Positions 34,531 through 45,990 of a stretch of 64,000 bases of DNA are shown one piece after another; the first letter of the stretch is position 1; each line of letters begins with the position of its first letter. The stretch covers positions 20,725,246 through 20,789,245 of the forward strand of contig CM032119.1 in the NCBI GenBank assembly GCA_018894105.1, read 5' to 3'. The position numbers and the translations under genes are program-made. The stretch is from Jacaranda mimosifolia (Eukaryota; Streptophyta; Magnoliopsida; Lamiales; Bignoniaceae). The notes beneath the pieces are model-generated. The model searched no databases. It saw nothing but the letters and a program-made list of their open reading frames with translations, and was not told the origin of the DNA.

Positions 34531-36326
34531 TGAAGTCACATGTAGCACTAGGATCCAATTATCAAAGCAAAAAAACACCAAAATAACTAGCCCACATATA
34601 AAGCTAAGGATCTAAACATGCTATAGATTCAGATTTGGTATGAGGATTACCTTGATTTTCACAAAATCTTGAATATGTATCCTTGTGGCACTGTGGCTTT
34701 TCCAATAATGTTTGCCCAATCAAACGAACTCCAAATTGAGTGAAACTTGGACCAAAAGATCACCAACGCCTTGATGATTTTCAATAAAAAATTTAGCTCA
34801 AAATAGTTCTAGTAAGACCTCTAATGGATGCAACAAATATATTCCTAGAACAGAGGATCTCCAAAAGGCTAGCAATCTAATTGTTTTGCCTCTAATGGTA
34901 AGATCCACACACCAATGCACAATCCAATTCTCCTCAATGTTAGCTGGAGAACAAGGAGGAGAGATGCAAGATGAAGGTTTGATTTAGAGGTAGGAGATGA
35001 AGAAAAGTGAACTTCAACATATGAGGCAACACTTGAAAAATTGGAGGGAAAATGAGAGAATCTAAAATTAGATCTAGATTGCTTGCTTTCACATGTGAGT
35101 TGGCGGCCCCCTCTTATATCTATATATAGAGGAAAGATGGTGTGATGCCAAGGTAGCATTACACCTTTCTCAAGTTGGCAAGCAAGCGGTATGTGAATTT
35201 TATATGCGTTGTAATTTAATTTGAAATCTTCATTTCATCTCATGAAATGTCATCCAAATAAATTCTAATGCCACACCAAATGAACTCTTCATTTGAATTT
35301 TCCCTCCAAAATTACTTCTTCATTTTAATTAAATTAAATACTTTAATTTAATTAATTAACATTTGACTTAACTCCTAAGTCAATTTGCTTAATTCTTTAA
35401 GCAAGCCATTGTTAACTTAACTCCTTAAGTTAACTTGACCAATTGATAGTCATGTGGAACCAAATAATTAACTCCATAATTAATTCATCTTAATTTAACT
35501 CCTTAAATAAATTACATCAATTTAATAATTAAATTGATCAAGCTAAAATGACTACAAATTGCATCAACCGTCTACCTCCAAAATCGATAATCAAGGAATC
35601 TTTCTAACTTTTAGAAAATTCCCCTTCATCAAGTAGCATTTTCAACTGGCTTTTGTGTGTGACCCATTAGGTTCTACCATTCATTGGAGATAGGCTCACG
35701 ACTCTTGGTGACTTATAGAATATCAAATATTCATATTAGTTTAAACTCATTTAAACTAATGACTTAATTCAATTAATCTCCATTAATTGAAGAGTACCCA
35801 ATCTCCATGGTCGATGTCCAACCTCAAGCCTATGGAGCCCAACTAATTGGCTGAAATAAATGTTTTTGGAGAACCATTCTAGCTCCATGCGTACCAAGCA
35901 AATGCGATTCTTCCGTCTCCTATCTCCCGAAAGAAGCATAGGGCAAGAAGTTTGTTGGCTCCCTAATAGCCTCAATTTTATTTTTCTATTCACAATGTTC
36001 GATTCCCCTCTATGAACTCATCTTGGAAAAACTCTTTTTTCAAATTATCATACTATTTTGTGCAAGAATTTTTTGGAATCGATCATTATAGAATATAGGG
36101 GAGATGTACTTGCCTTTCACAACGATGGGGAGTCAGATCCCATCTTGGATCTCATAAACCTCTATGTTTAAGTAGCTCATACCCACTCTCCACCCGAATG
36201 ACCCGTTACGTGGTCAAGGAAAAGTCAAAGCATGAGGACCTAAACACAAGGTTACCATAGATTGTCAAGTCAAATGACTAATTATATGCACTAGCGTAAG
36301 ATAGAGAACTTGTCAGTACCAACTTG
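34531..36326 (-). repeat. 3' LTR of element C, truncated in U3
   Basis: Starts TGAAGTCACATG like the 5' LTR of the same element. TATA region CTATATATAGAGG near 35120-35132. Ends abruptly at ...CAACTTGC before the outermost U3. Confidence 0.82.
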
Positions 36327-38029
36327 CTTGAAAATCAAGACCTCAAGGACTTGTAGTGGACCTACGACTCGTGATACATCCATAAACAATCGAAAGGTAA
36401 GCAACTTTTGCTAATTCCATTTCTATACAACCCTTGATATATTTTGCCTCACTTTTCATGTAGACCCACGACTTGTGCGACATCTAAAACTATTAGGTGT
36501 TAAGTCGAACTTATCAAATTAGAGGTGCATTATATGCTAAGTATATGGTCACAACTTTCCACCATAAGCATGACCCATGACTCGTGAGACATCACACAAA
36601 TGATAGTAGCATTGTCATGCCATATACTATTGATATAAGGCATGGATTAATTAAAAATCATTTCAATTTGTATCTATTTTAACTTAATATTTGAAAGCAC
36701 TTAGACATTCTAAGTGGAGGGATTTTCTTGCTTGCAAAGATCTCATCACTTTATCTTCTTATTTAAGTTTTCTATATCCTAACCAAGCATATCATGCATC
36801 AATAGGATATAGAAAGCATAAATAAGTAAATGCACCTAGCATGCTCCTGGGGTGGGATGACTATGAGCCTTAACCAAGTGGTGCACTTAAAGCCGTAGGT
36901 GCACCACCTAGTTGATTTTAAGTGGGTTGATTACATCTAACTATTACATGAGTGTATCCCCATACATTTATGGGTCTTTATGCCTCCAATGGTCTTCTTT
37001 GCTCCTTGTAACATTTACATAAGAAAGAAATCCTCACTCCTAGTGATTCTACTCGCATAACATTTACAACATAGAAATTAAGAGGCAAGCAAGGCAATTT
37101 AATCAACCCATTTCAACAACTTGAAACAACTAAAGTCAATATTAAAGGCTCATGATCATCCCCATTCATTCATCATCCATTCAACAATTAAATGAACAAT
37201 AAATAAATCTAGAATTAACATTCAATTACAACAATTAAATGCTTATCTCATAAATAATTAATTGGTCAGGCAAAAAATAAGCATAACATTTATGCATCTC
37301 ATTTTTTTTATTTTTTTTTGCACAAAATTGGAGATTAACTTGAACAAGTTTCTAAAAGCAATAAAAAAATATCAAACATAATTTTGAGAACTTGCAAAAT
37401 ACTTGTGCATCTATGTAGCATGATTTAGATCAATTTTGGTCACTTAAGGAACATACAAAATAGCTCAAAACTCATTCAAAACCTAACACGGTGCTGCTGG
37501 CTCCGGCTGGTGTGCCCGCTGCTGGCAGCACCCCTATTTTGGGGTTTTGACCGAGTCAAGCTAATTTTGGCTCAACTTTTGTGTACCAAAACTTTTAGGA
37601 CACATCCTAAACATCAAATCACACATTATAGAAGAAATTCCATATTTAAAACACCTTTCAAAAATGGAATTTCAAGTGCTCAAATATGCTTCAAACTTCA
37701 AGTTCAAGTAAGAATCACATTTTTCAAAAACCTCCAATAAACTCCAATCATATTGGATCCAAAAATTACCAAAACACCTTAAGGCCAAATTTAACATGCT
37801 ATAATGTCAAATCAAAATTCAACATTAGCAACAATGAATTAAAACATAATAATCATATGAATTAACACTTAAAACACATATTAGCATGCTTTCAATTCAT
37901 CAAGCAAAGGATCCACATACAACATCATCCAAATACTCCAATCCATAAGTTAGATCAAGTATTTGGAGATTTAGATTAATTCATCTTATGAATCACTCAA
38001 ACGAAAAATCCAAATCATAGCATAAACTA
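36327..38029 (-). other. Untranslated leader of element C
   Basis: About 1.7 kb between primer-binding site and the deletion junction. It has no coding sequence; short open frames are chance. The end near 36330-36420 (CAATCGAAAGGTAAGCAACTTTTGCTA) matches the leader of copia element 2 at 63740-63770, which places it just upstream of a gag start. Confidence 0.75.
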
Positions 38030-38042
38030 GGCTTCGATATCA
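38030..38042 (-). promoter_or_regulatory. Primer-binding site of element C
   Basis: Minus strand TGATATCGAAGCC, a variant of TGGTATCAGAGC, the initiator-Met tRNA site used by Ty1/copia. It sits two bases from the LTR end. Confidence 0.75.
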
Positions 38043-38044
38043 CT

Positions 38045-40262
38045 TGAAGTCACATGTAGCGCTAGGATCCAATTATCAAAGCATAAAAATGCCAAAATAA
38101 CTAGGCTACATATGAATCTAAGGTTCTAAACATGCCATAGATTTGGATTTGGTATGAGGATTACCTTGATTTTCACAAAATAAAAGAAAACTAGGAAGAA
38201 TAATCCAACTCCTTGAATTTGTCTCCCTGTGGCACAACGACTTTTCGGCAACTTTTGCCCAACCAAACGAACTCTGAATTAAATGAAATTTGGACCAAAA
38301 GATCATCATGCCTTGATGATTCTTCAGTAAAAATTCAGCTCAAAAAATTTTTGGAAAGACCTCCAATGTATGCTCCAAAGATACTGCCAGAATAGAGGAT
38401 CTCCAAAACGCTAGCAATCCAATTGTTTTGCCTCTAACAATAAGATCCACACACCAATGCACAATCCAATTCTACTCAATGTTAGCTGAAGAACAAGGAG
38501 AACAAACACATGGATGAAGGCTTGATTTGGAGGTAGGAGATAAAGAAAAGTGAAGCTTCAAAACATAAGGCAACATTTGGGAAATTGGAGAGAAAATAAA
38601 AGAATCTAAAATTAGATCTAGATTGCTTGCTTTCACATGTGAGTTGGTTGTCCCCTCCTATACCTATATATAGAGGGAGGATGGTGTGATGCTAAGGTGG
38701 CATCACACCTTCCTCAAGTTGGCAAGCAAGTGGCAAGTGAATTTTGTGTGCATTTGAATTTCACTTGGAATCTTCATTTCATCTCATAAAATATCATCCA
38801 AAGAAATTCTAATGCCACACCAAATGAACTCTTCATTTGAATTTTTCCTCCAAAATTAATTTTTTATTTTAATTAAATTAAACACTTTAATTTAATTAAT
38901 TAACCTTTGACTTAACTCCTAAGTTAATTTGCTTAACTCTTTATCATTGTTAACTTAACTCCTTAAGTTAACTTGACCAATTGATAGTCATGCGGCACCA
39001 AATAACTAATCCCTTAATTAATACGCCTTAATTTAACTCCTTAAATTAATTAGATCAATTTAACAATTAAATTGATCAAGCTAAAATAACTACAAATTGC
39101 ATCAACAGTCTACCTCTAAAATCAGTCATCAAGGAATTTTTCTAACTTTTAGAAAATTTCCCTTCATCTTGTAGGATTTGCAATTGGGTTTTGTGTGTGA
39201 CCTATTAAGTTTTACCATTCATTGGACATGGGCTCACAACTCTTTGTGACTTGTAGAATATCAAATATTCACATTAGTTTAAATTCCTTTAAACTAATGG
39301 CTCAATTCAATTAATCTCTATTAATTGAAGAATACTCAATCTCCACGGTCGATGTCCAATCTTAGGCCCATGGAGCTAACTAATTGGCTGAAATGAATGC
39401 TTTTGGAGAACCATTTAACTCTACATGTACCATGCAAATATGGTCCTTCTGTCTCCTATCTCCCCGAAAGTAGCCTAGGGCAAGATATTTGTCGGCACCC
39501 TAATAGCCTTGATTTTATATTTCTATTCACAATGTTCGATTTCCCTTTATGATCTCACCTTTTTTCCAAATTATTATACTACCTTGCGCAAGAATTTCTT
39601 GAAAATGATCATTATAGAATAAATAGGAGATGTACTCGCTCTTCATAACGACGAGGAGTCGGATCTCATCTTGGATCTCATAAACTTCTATGTCTAAGTA
39701 GCTCATGCCTAATCTCCACCCGAATGAGCCATACGTGGCTAAGGAAGAGTCAAAGCATAAGGACCGAAACATAAGATTACCATGGATCCTTAGGTCAAAT
39801 GACTAATTATATGCACTAGCGTAGGCTGGAGAACTTGCCACTACTGACCTGCCACTACGGCTATCTAGTAGATTCTCTGGGCAGGCCTTTAGTGAACTTG
39901 TTCTCTAACAAGCACCTATATCTCATATGGATTGTTGATGAAATAGAGCAATATCCAACTCTTGGATTTATGCATTGATAGTGAAAATCTACCCGGATCT
40001 TAGATACCTTGTCTTATAAGATCCTATAACTTGGAAGATTTAAGATCACGACCGTGTAAGACTTATTTCATGATCATCACCGAGTGTACTAACTAAGTCC
40101 TGTAGTCTTGTGTGATCTAAGGGCTTCAACCCAATGTCAGTGAAGTAAATATAAGCATAAGATGAAGATGGCTATTTAATGAATATCATTCAATCAAAAT
40201 TATATCACAAGTGAAATAATTTATACGCCAATCTAATTGGCTTGCGGGACCCGATTCAAACA
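38045..40262 (-). repeat. 5' LTR of element C, complete (2218 bp)
   Basis: Bounded by TGAAGTCACATG and ...ATTCAAACA on the plus strand. TATA region CCTATATATAGAGG near 38668-38681, palindrome array near 38868-39075. It is the reference for the full LTR length in this window. Confidence 0.85.
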
Positions 40263-40267
40263 ACCAC

Positions 40268-40688
40268 TATGGCTATCTAGTAGATTCTTTGGGCGGGCCT
40301 TTAGTGAACTTGTTCTCTAACAAGCACCCATTAATATGCACAAATATCTCATATGGATTGCCCTTGAAATGGTGTAATGTCCAACCCTTGGATTTATGCA
40401 TCATTAGTACAAGTCTACCCAGATCTTAGATGCCTTGTCTCATAAGATCCTACAACTTGGAAGATTTAAGATCACGATCGTGTAAGACTTATCTCTTGAT
40501 CACCACCAAGTGTGTAACCAAGTCCCATAGTTTTGTGTGATCTGAGAGCTTCAACCAAATGCTAGTGAAGTAATATAAGCATAAGATGAATATAGCCATG
40601 TAAAATGAATATAATTCAATCAAGATTGTCTCACAGGTGAAATAGTTTACATATCAATCTAATCGGCTTGCGTGCATTTATTCCGACA
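40268..40688 (-). repeat. LTR B, part 2 (outer U3)
   Basis: Continues LTR B after element C: TATGGCTATCTAGTAG resumes exactly where part 1 stopped. Ends ATTCCGACA, a variant of the usual ATTCCAACA terminus. Confidence 0.82.
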
Positions 40689-40693
40689 TGTAG

Positions 40694-41338
40694 AACACGT
40701 AGAAGATGTACTCACCATTCACAATAGCGAGGAGTCGGATCCTATCTTAGATCTCACAAGCCTCTATATCTAAATAGCTCATACCTAAACCCAACCCAAA
40801 AAGACCTGTAAAGTGGTCAAGGAAGAGTTAAAGGTTGAAGGCCTAAACACAAGGTTACCATAGATCCTCAGGTCAAATGACTAATTATTTGCACTATCAT
40901 AAACTGGAGAACTTGCCACTATAGCTATCTAGAGGATTCTCCAAGGGGGCCTTCAGTGAATTCGTTTTCTAACAAGCACCCACTAACATGCATCTATGTC
41001 TCACATGGTTCGCTAATGAAACGAAGCAATATCTAGCTCTTGGATTTATGCATCATTAGTGCAAGTCTATCTGAATCTTAGATGCCATGTCTAATAAGAT
41101 TTTACGACTTAGAAGATCTAAGATCATGACTGTGTAAGACTTGTTTCATGATCACTACCAAGTGCATGACTAAGTCCTATAGTCTTGTGTGATCTAAGGG
41201 CTTTAACCAAATACCAGTAAAGTAAATAATCATAAGATGAAGATGGCCATTTATAATGAATATCATTCAATTAAGATTATATCATAAGTGAAATAGTTTA
41301 CATGCTAATCTAATTAGCTGCGGGGCACTATTCCAACA
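40694..41338 (-). repeat. LTR A, part 2 (outer U3)
   Basis: Continues LTR A with AACACGTAGAAGATG, the counterpart of AATACATAGGAGATG in uninterrupted copies. Ends GGGGCACTATTCCAACA at 41338. Confidence 0.82.
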
Positions 41339-41533
41339 CCTCCCACTTCACCGGTCAAGATAGCAGAAGGGTTGATAGGAGGTTGAGGTAGGAAGGCATT
41401 TTATTGAGCAGATAAACATAGTACCTCCAATCTTTGGATCAATTGATGAGCTCCCTCTAAAGGGCTATCATCGACAGGAGGAACATGGGGAGCTGGGGTA
41501 ACCTCAGGACTAGCGGATGTCTCTACAACTCGT
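41339..41533 (-). other. Short orphan segment between LTR A and the Athila-like LTR
   Basis: Starts CCTCCCACTTC, which equals the polypurine tract seen next to other copia 3' LTRs here (TCTCCCACTTG). This suggests LTR A was a 3' LTR. The rest reads on the minus strand as Pro/Val-rich coding-like sequence (SPEVTPAPHVPPVDDSP, HQLIQRLEVL) with one stop. It does not match copia RNase H and could instead be part of the antisense gene of gypsy element 2. Confidence 0.4.
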
Positions 41534-42861
41534 TGACATTTTAAATGAATAGTATGATCACTTGAATGAATTTAGCGGCTATCCAAGCTGTTAAGTTATA
41601 TTTTTATCATTTAATTCGTACAGTTTTCCCTTATGATTAATATTAAAAATGCTTAATTGTTGAATTTTAATTTTAATTTTATATTTAGTGAAGTAAATAA
41701 AAGATTCCAGCTAAATGTAGTTGAAAATCGAGTATTTGATATGCTTGGAGCAAAAATTGCATTCCCGAGGAGACAGGAAATGGAAGAAGGAAATAATTCA
41801 ACTGTGGACGTGTTTTGCTTCCCAAGACTTTATGCAAATTCAATTAGGAAGCATTATTCAACTTCTTTTGCTAGTTTTACATGTTTGGGATGTTTTAATT
41901 TATATTTTTTTAATTAAGAGAATTTAAGTTTTCCTACTTTGGTAGTACTCTTAATTAGTCTCCCAATTGCATTATGGGTAATAGGCTATATATATGGAAC
42001 TAGAAATCTTTCACATGAAGCTTTTTCATATATTTTTATTTAGCATATTTTATTTTCCTGCGCTTTTCTTCTCTCATGAGTTGCTAAAATCTTTTTCTAG
42101 CTTAAAGGATTATTGAAGTTTGGATTCTTCAGTATTTCTAAGATCTAAATAATTGATTCGTATTTCTTATTTCTTGAGTATTTATTTATCTTCTATTTTC
42201 ATTATGAATATTTAGGTTTGTTGAATTTAGGGCCCAAATTTGGTAGCCTAGAATATTTGTTTTGTCAATTAAAATGTTAAATTTGTAATTGTTTGATTGT
42301 TCTAATACTTGTGATAAATAACATTGTTATGTGTGGGGATATGCATGACTATGTTATGTGGATAAATAATATAGTCTAAATGAAACCCGCTTGTGTGTGT
42401 TTGTTGGCTAGGGTTGGGTCTCTTTAGTTTTTAATGCTGTTAATAAATTAAATTCTATGAGCATTTCTTTAGGGTTGTTTATTGGCAAGGGAAATAACTA
42501 ATGAACTTCTCTTAGTTATCGAGATAGTAAGGAGAGTTGGTTATTAGGGTGTCCGAGTAATTATAACCAGTCTATTCAAGAAAAAGGGAATTTATCTCCG
42601 CATCAATGATCAAATTTGTGAACCAAACTGAGATTTTATCTTAGGCTAGATTTCATTCTCATTGATTTCTTATTTGATTTATTTTACTTTTAAAATTCTA
42701 ATTCTTTCGTTTCATAAAAATCCCCCTTCTTTTCTATTTTATTAATATGTTTGAAAGAAATAAAATTTACCATTCAATGTAGAATACGACCCTACTCACC
42801 ATTGATTACAAATCATATCTTTAGAGTAGGAATTTATTTTTGCTAGATTCAACACCCATCA
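41534..42861 (+). repeat. 5' LTR of the Athila-like element (1328 bp)
   Basis: TGACATTTT at the left, CACCCATCA at the right, directly before the primer-binding site. A TATA region GCTATATATATGGAAC lies at about 41983-42000. The left edge is inferred from the TG start. Confidence 0.7.
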
Positions 42862-42866
42862 AATTT

Positions 42867-42884
42867 TAGCGTCGTTGCCATGGA
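42867..42884 (+). promoter_or_regulatory. Primer-binding site of the Athila-like element
   Basis: TAGCGTCGTTGCCATGGA matches 14 of 18 bases of TGGCGCCGTTGCCGGGGA, complementary to the 3' end of plant tRNA-Asp. Confidence 0.75.
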
Positions 42885-43009
42885 TTGGTGTATTTTTTTT
42901 TCTTTTAATGCCCCGATCTTCTTGTACAGGTGAACTTCAATATGATCTTGAGATTGAGAAGACTTCTTGTAGATTGCGGAAGGAGACTAGAGTGCAAAAA
43001 AAAGACAAA

Positions 43010-44310
43010 TAATTGCATTTGAATCTCAATCTAAATATATCTAGCTTAGTCATTTCTAGCGACTCAGAACAAGAAGAAACAGTGGCTCATGAAAGAACTT
43101 TAAGGGAGTTAGCTAGACCAGATTTGACTCAAACACCATTTTGTATTGAGTATCTAGAGTTGGAAACACCTTTTGAGTTAAAATTTGGGTTAATCTATCT
43201 ACTACATATTCCCATGGTTTGGATAATAAAGATCCTTATAAGCATTTAAAGGCACTTTATGTAGTGTGCTCGACTATGAAACCCTAAGGAGTGTCTGAAA
43301 AGGAAGTTAAGTTGCAAGCTTTTCTATTTTCCTTAGCAAATAAAGCTAAGGATTGGTTGTTTTATCTACCCCCTGGCTCTGTCACTACATGGACAGAAAT
43401 GACAAGATTGTTTCTTAAGAAGTTTTTTCCTGCTTCATGTGGTACTAACATTAGAAAAGAGATCAGCAGAATAAGATAGAGAGATACGAAAATCTTCATG
43501 AATATTGGGAAATGTTTAAACAACTTTGTGCAAGCTGCCCACAACATGGTATTACTAAGCAACTTCTTATTTAGCATTTTTATGAAGGACTTTTACTGAT
43601 GGAAATAAGGATGATATGCAGCAAGTTAAGGAGCCACACTGAACAAAACTCTATGCGAAGCTAGAGAATTAATTTCTATAATGGCTGCCAACTCCCAACA
43701 ATTTGGATACTCTTAAGACCTTTCTAGAAGGGTCAATGAGGTAAGTAATTCATTTTTTGAGCATCAAATTTCTATTTTAACTTTTCTTGTTCAGCAATTG
43801 GTTGTAAGAAATACGTAGCACATTAAGGCTTGTAGGATTTTTACTAACGTTGGTCATCATACGAATATGTGTCCTACACTCCAAGAGTATTTCTATGAAC
43901 AAACCAATGTAGTAGGGAGATTTCTTGGACCATCATAAAGAAAGTATGATCCCTACTTAAACACTTACAACCTAGGATGGAAGGATCATCCAAATTTCAG
44001 TTATGGAAGGAGGCTGCAGAACTACCAATACTTCTAATAAAAACTGCCTCCCCTACAGCAACCATTTTCTTCAAATACAGGTATGTCTCTCGGAGAGATT
44101 GTTAAATTGCTTGCGACTAACACTCAACAATTTCAACAGAAAATACGAGCAAGCATTCAAAACCTAGAGAATCAGATGAGTCAGCTAGCCATCTCAGTAA
44201 GTAAGATAGAATGCTAAGGGAAGCTACCATCTCAGACAGTTGTCAACCCCAAGCAAAATGTCAATGTGATTACTTTGAGAAATGGTAAGGAGTTGAAGGA
44301 ACCCAGCAAG
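43010..44310 (+). pseudogene. Athila-like gag
   Basis: Pieces in different frames: TLRELARPDLTQTP (43090), VKLQAFLFSLANKAKDWL and WTEMTRLFLKKFFP (43300-43430), then after a frame change HEYWEMFKQLCASCPQHG and FYEGL (about 43497-43590). Later comes a zinc-knuckle-like remnant near 43850 and a Gln-rich segment with SIQNLENQMSQLA (44150-44200). Stops at several positions. Confidence 0.78.
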
Positions 44311-44331
44311 AAAACATGAGAGAACACTATT

Positions 44332-45100
44332 ATGGAAGAAATGGAAAGAGAGATTGTCATGCCCCAAGATTTGATTGAACATTTGCATGAACCCACCAGT
44401 AAAATGACAAGCTCATTGGTTGTACACCCTCCATTTCATGAAAGATTCGTTAAATCCACGAAGCATGAAGAAGAAAAGGAGATTCTTGAAACTTTTTGCA
44501 AGGTTGAGGTAAATATCCCATTACTTGATGCAATCAAGCAAATACATCAGTATGCTAAATTTCTCAATGAATTGTGTACAAAGAAAAGAAAATTATATGG
44601 TGATGAAAGAATAAGTGTGGGAGAAAATGTCATAGCAGTGCTACAAAGGAAACTGCCCCCCAAATGCAAAGACTCAGGTATGTTTACTATTCCTTGCAAC
44701 ATGGGCAATGTTGGAATTGAAAAGGCTATGTGCAATTTGGGTGCTTCAATTAATATCATGCCTTTTTCTATCTACTCCTCTTTGAAGGTTGGTTCTTTGA
44801 AAGAAACAAGAGTAGTTATTCAACTTGCTGATAGGTCTGCTGTATATCCAGATGGAGTCCTATAAGATGTATTGATACAAGTTAATAAATTGATTTTTCC
44901 TGCTGATTTTTATGTGCTTAACACATTTGAAGATAACTCTCTTAATTCATCACAAATATTGTTGGGAAGACCTTTCCTTAGAAAAGATGGGCCTACTTGA
45001 TAACTCTCTTAATTCATCACAAATATTGTTGGGAAGACCTTTCCTTAGAAAAGATGGGCCTACTGGATTGGAAAATATATTTGAATAGTAATTCCAAAAA
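44332..45100 (+). pseudogene. Athila-like aspartic protease, active-site Asp changed to Asn, broken by 67-bp duplication
   Basis: Open from 44332 to 44865. It begins with an Athila pre-protease segment (FCKVEVNIPLLDAIKQI, NECCT-like ELCTKKRKL) and a protease domain FTIPCNMGN ... CNLGASINIMPFSIYSSL. The D of D-L-G-A-S is N here. A stop at 44863-44865 is followed in frame by VNKLIFPADFYVLNTFE and SSQILLGRPFLRKDGPT. A 67-bp direct duplication (44932-44998 and 44999-45065) then shifts the frame. Confidence 0.8.
44932..45065. repeat. 67-bp direct tandem duplication in the Athila-like protease
   Basis: GATAACTCTCTTAATTCATC starts at 44932 and at 44999. The two copies are essentially identical and adjacent. 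67 is not a multiple of three, so the event disrupts the frame. Confidence 0.95.
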
Positions 45101-45442
45101 ACATATCACTGTCAAATACACATTGCATAGTTGTAATAATTTTTATTTATTTATTTATTTTTTATCTTTTTGCTCCTATTAGTCTAGCTTTCTTTATTTA
45201 TCTCTATTTTTTTTTATCTCTTTATTATATAACCATATTAAAGTGTAGAGTTTTTCAGTAGTAGAAATAATATAACAGGAGGAGGCAACAAAGATAGTAG
45301 TAGCTTCTCATGAATAACCAAATGTAAGCAGGAACAAACATCATTTTCGTTCAGTCAACCCTAGATTTTGACTTAGTGAAGACGATTTTGAGGCTGTATT
45401 GGGTTTGACGGTAAGAAGGTGATGGCATTCATGCTGGTGTTC
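45101..45442. other. Spacer after the truncated Athila-like element, no feature recognised
   Basis: T-rich low-complexity DNA (a TTTATTTATTTATT tract near 45142) followed by unassigned sequence. No gene supported. Confidence 0.5.
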
Positions 45443-45845
45443 ATGGAGGATTTGATTGCGTTAGTAAAAAGGCGCACAATGGCAATTTAAGTTAAAATTC
45501 ACAATTTCACAAATTATGGATAACACCAACTAACAATTACTCAACATTTAAAATTTTCACATGATATGATCAATGGAGAATTTGGTTGCATTAGTAAAAA
45601 ATTCGATAATGGCAATTTCTTGCAAAAATTCAAATTTTGCATAATATATTTGGACAAACACCAATTAATAGTTACGCTCAACATTTAAAATTTTCTCATA
45701 ATATCAATAATGGAGGATTTTGTTGCATTAGTAAAAAGATGGACAAATAACAATTTCTTTTAAAATTCACAATTTCACGTAACATGGACAACATGAATTA
45801 ACAGTTACTTTCAACATATAAAATTTTCACATGAAATGCAAAACA
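45443..45845. repeat. 130-137 bp tandem repeat, three copies
   Basis: Copies start ATGGAGGATTTGATTGCG (45443), ATGGAGAATTTGGTTGC (45573) and ATGGAGGATTTTGTTGC (45710). Each continues with TTAGTAAAAA, a CACAATTTCAC-type word and CAACATTTAAAATTTTC. Divergence between copies is visible, so the array is old. Confidence 0.85.
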
Positions 45846-45990
45846 CCAACTAAAGTTTATACCAAAACTCAAGGAAATATTTGGCTATATTTTATGGTCT
45901 TTAAATTTCTATGTTTTGAGGAAATGAATTTTGAGAGTGGAGTGGATTGGAGAAATGTGATACCATGTTGGAGGAATGTAATGGATTCTT

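Larger units (their letters stand above)
34531..40262 (-). mobile_element. Copia-type element C without gag-pol, inserted in LTR B
   Basis: Order on the minus strand: complete 5' LTR (38045-40262), primer-binding site (38030-38042), leader (to 36327), then a 3' LTR missing its outer U3 (36326-34531). Target duplication: GCCAC (34526-34530) and ACCAC (40263-40267). No coding sequence lies between the LTRs. One deletion junction at about 36326 joins leader to inner U3, explaining the loss of gag, pol and the first roughly 400 bp of the 3' LTR. Confidence 0.82.
41534..45100 (+). mobile_element. Athila-like Ty3/gypsy element, 5' part only
   Basis: 5' LTR, a primer-binding site of tRNA-Asp type, gag and protease, then truncation shortly after the protease; no RT is present. 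The Athila assignment rests on the LTR ending CACCCATCA, the site like TGGCGCCGTTGCCGGGGA, and gag/protease wording (CASCPQHGITKQLL, LGASINIMPFSIYSSL). RT, RNase H, integrase and the 3' LTR are missing. Confidence 0.8.

Noticed and set aside
36327..38029. Possible genes in the 1.7 kb between the LTRs of element C
   Set aside because: Only short chance frames; the sequence matches the copia leader.
39850..41338. Apparent tandem triplication of the outer U3 in one LTR
   Set aside because: Explained by nesting: the blocks are the outer parts of LTRs C, B and A, each with its own target duplication.
45101..45442. Continuation of Athila-like pol
   Set aside because: No RT motif found in any frame after the protease; the element is truncated.
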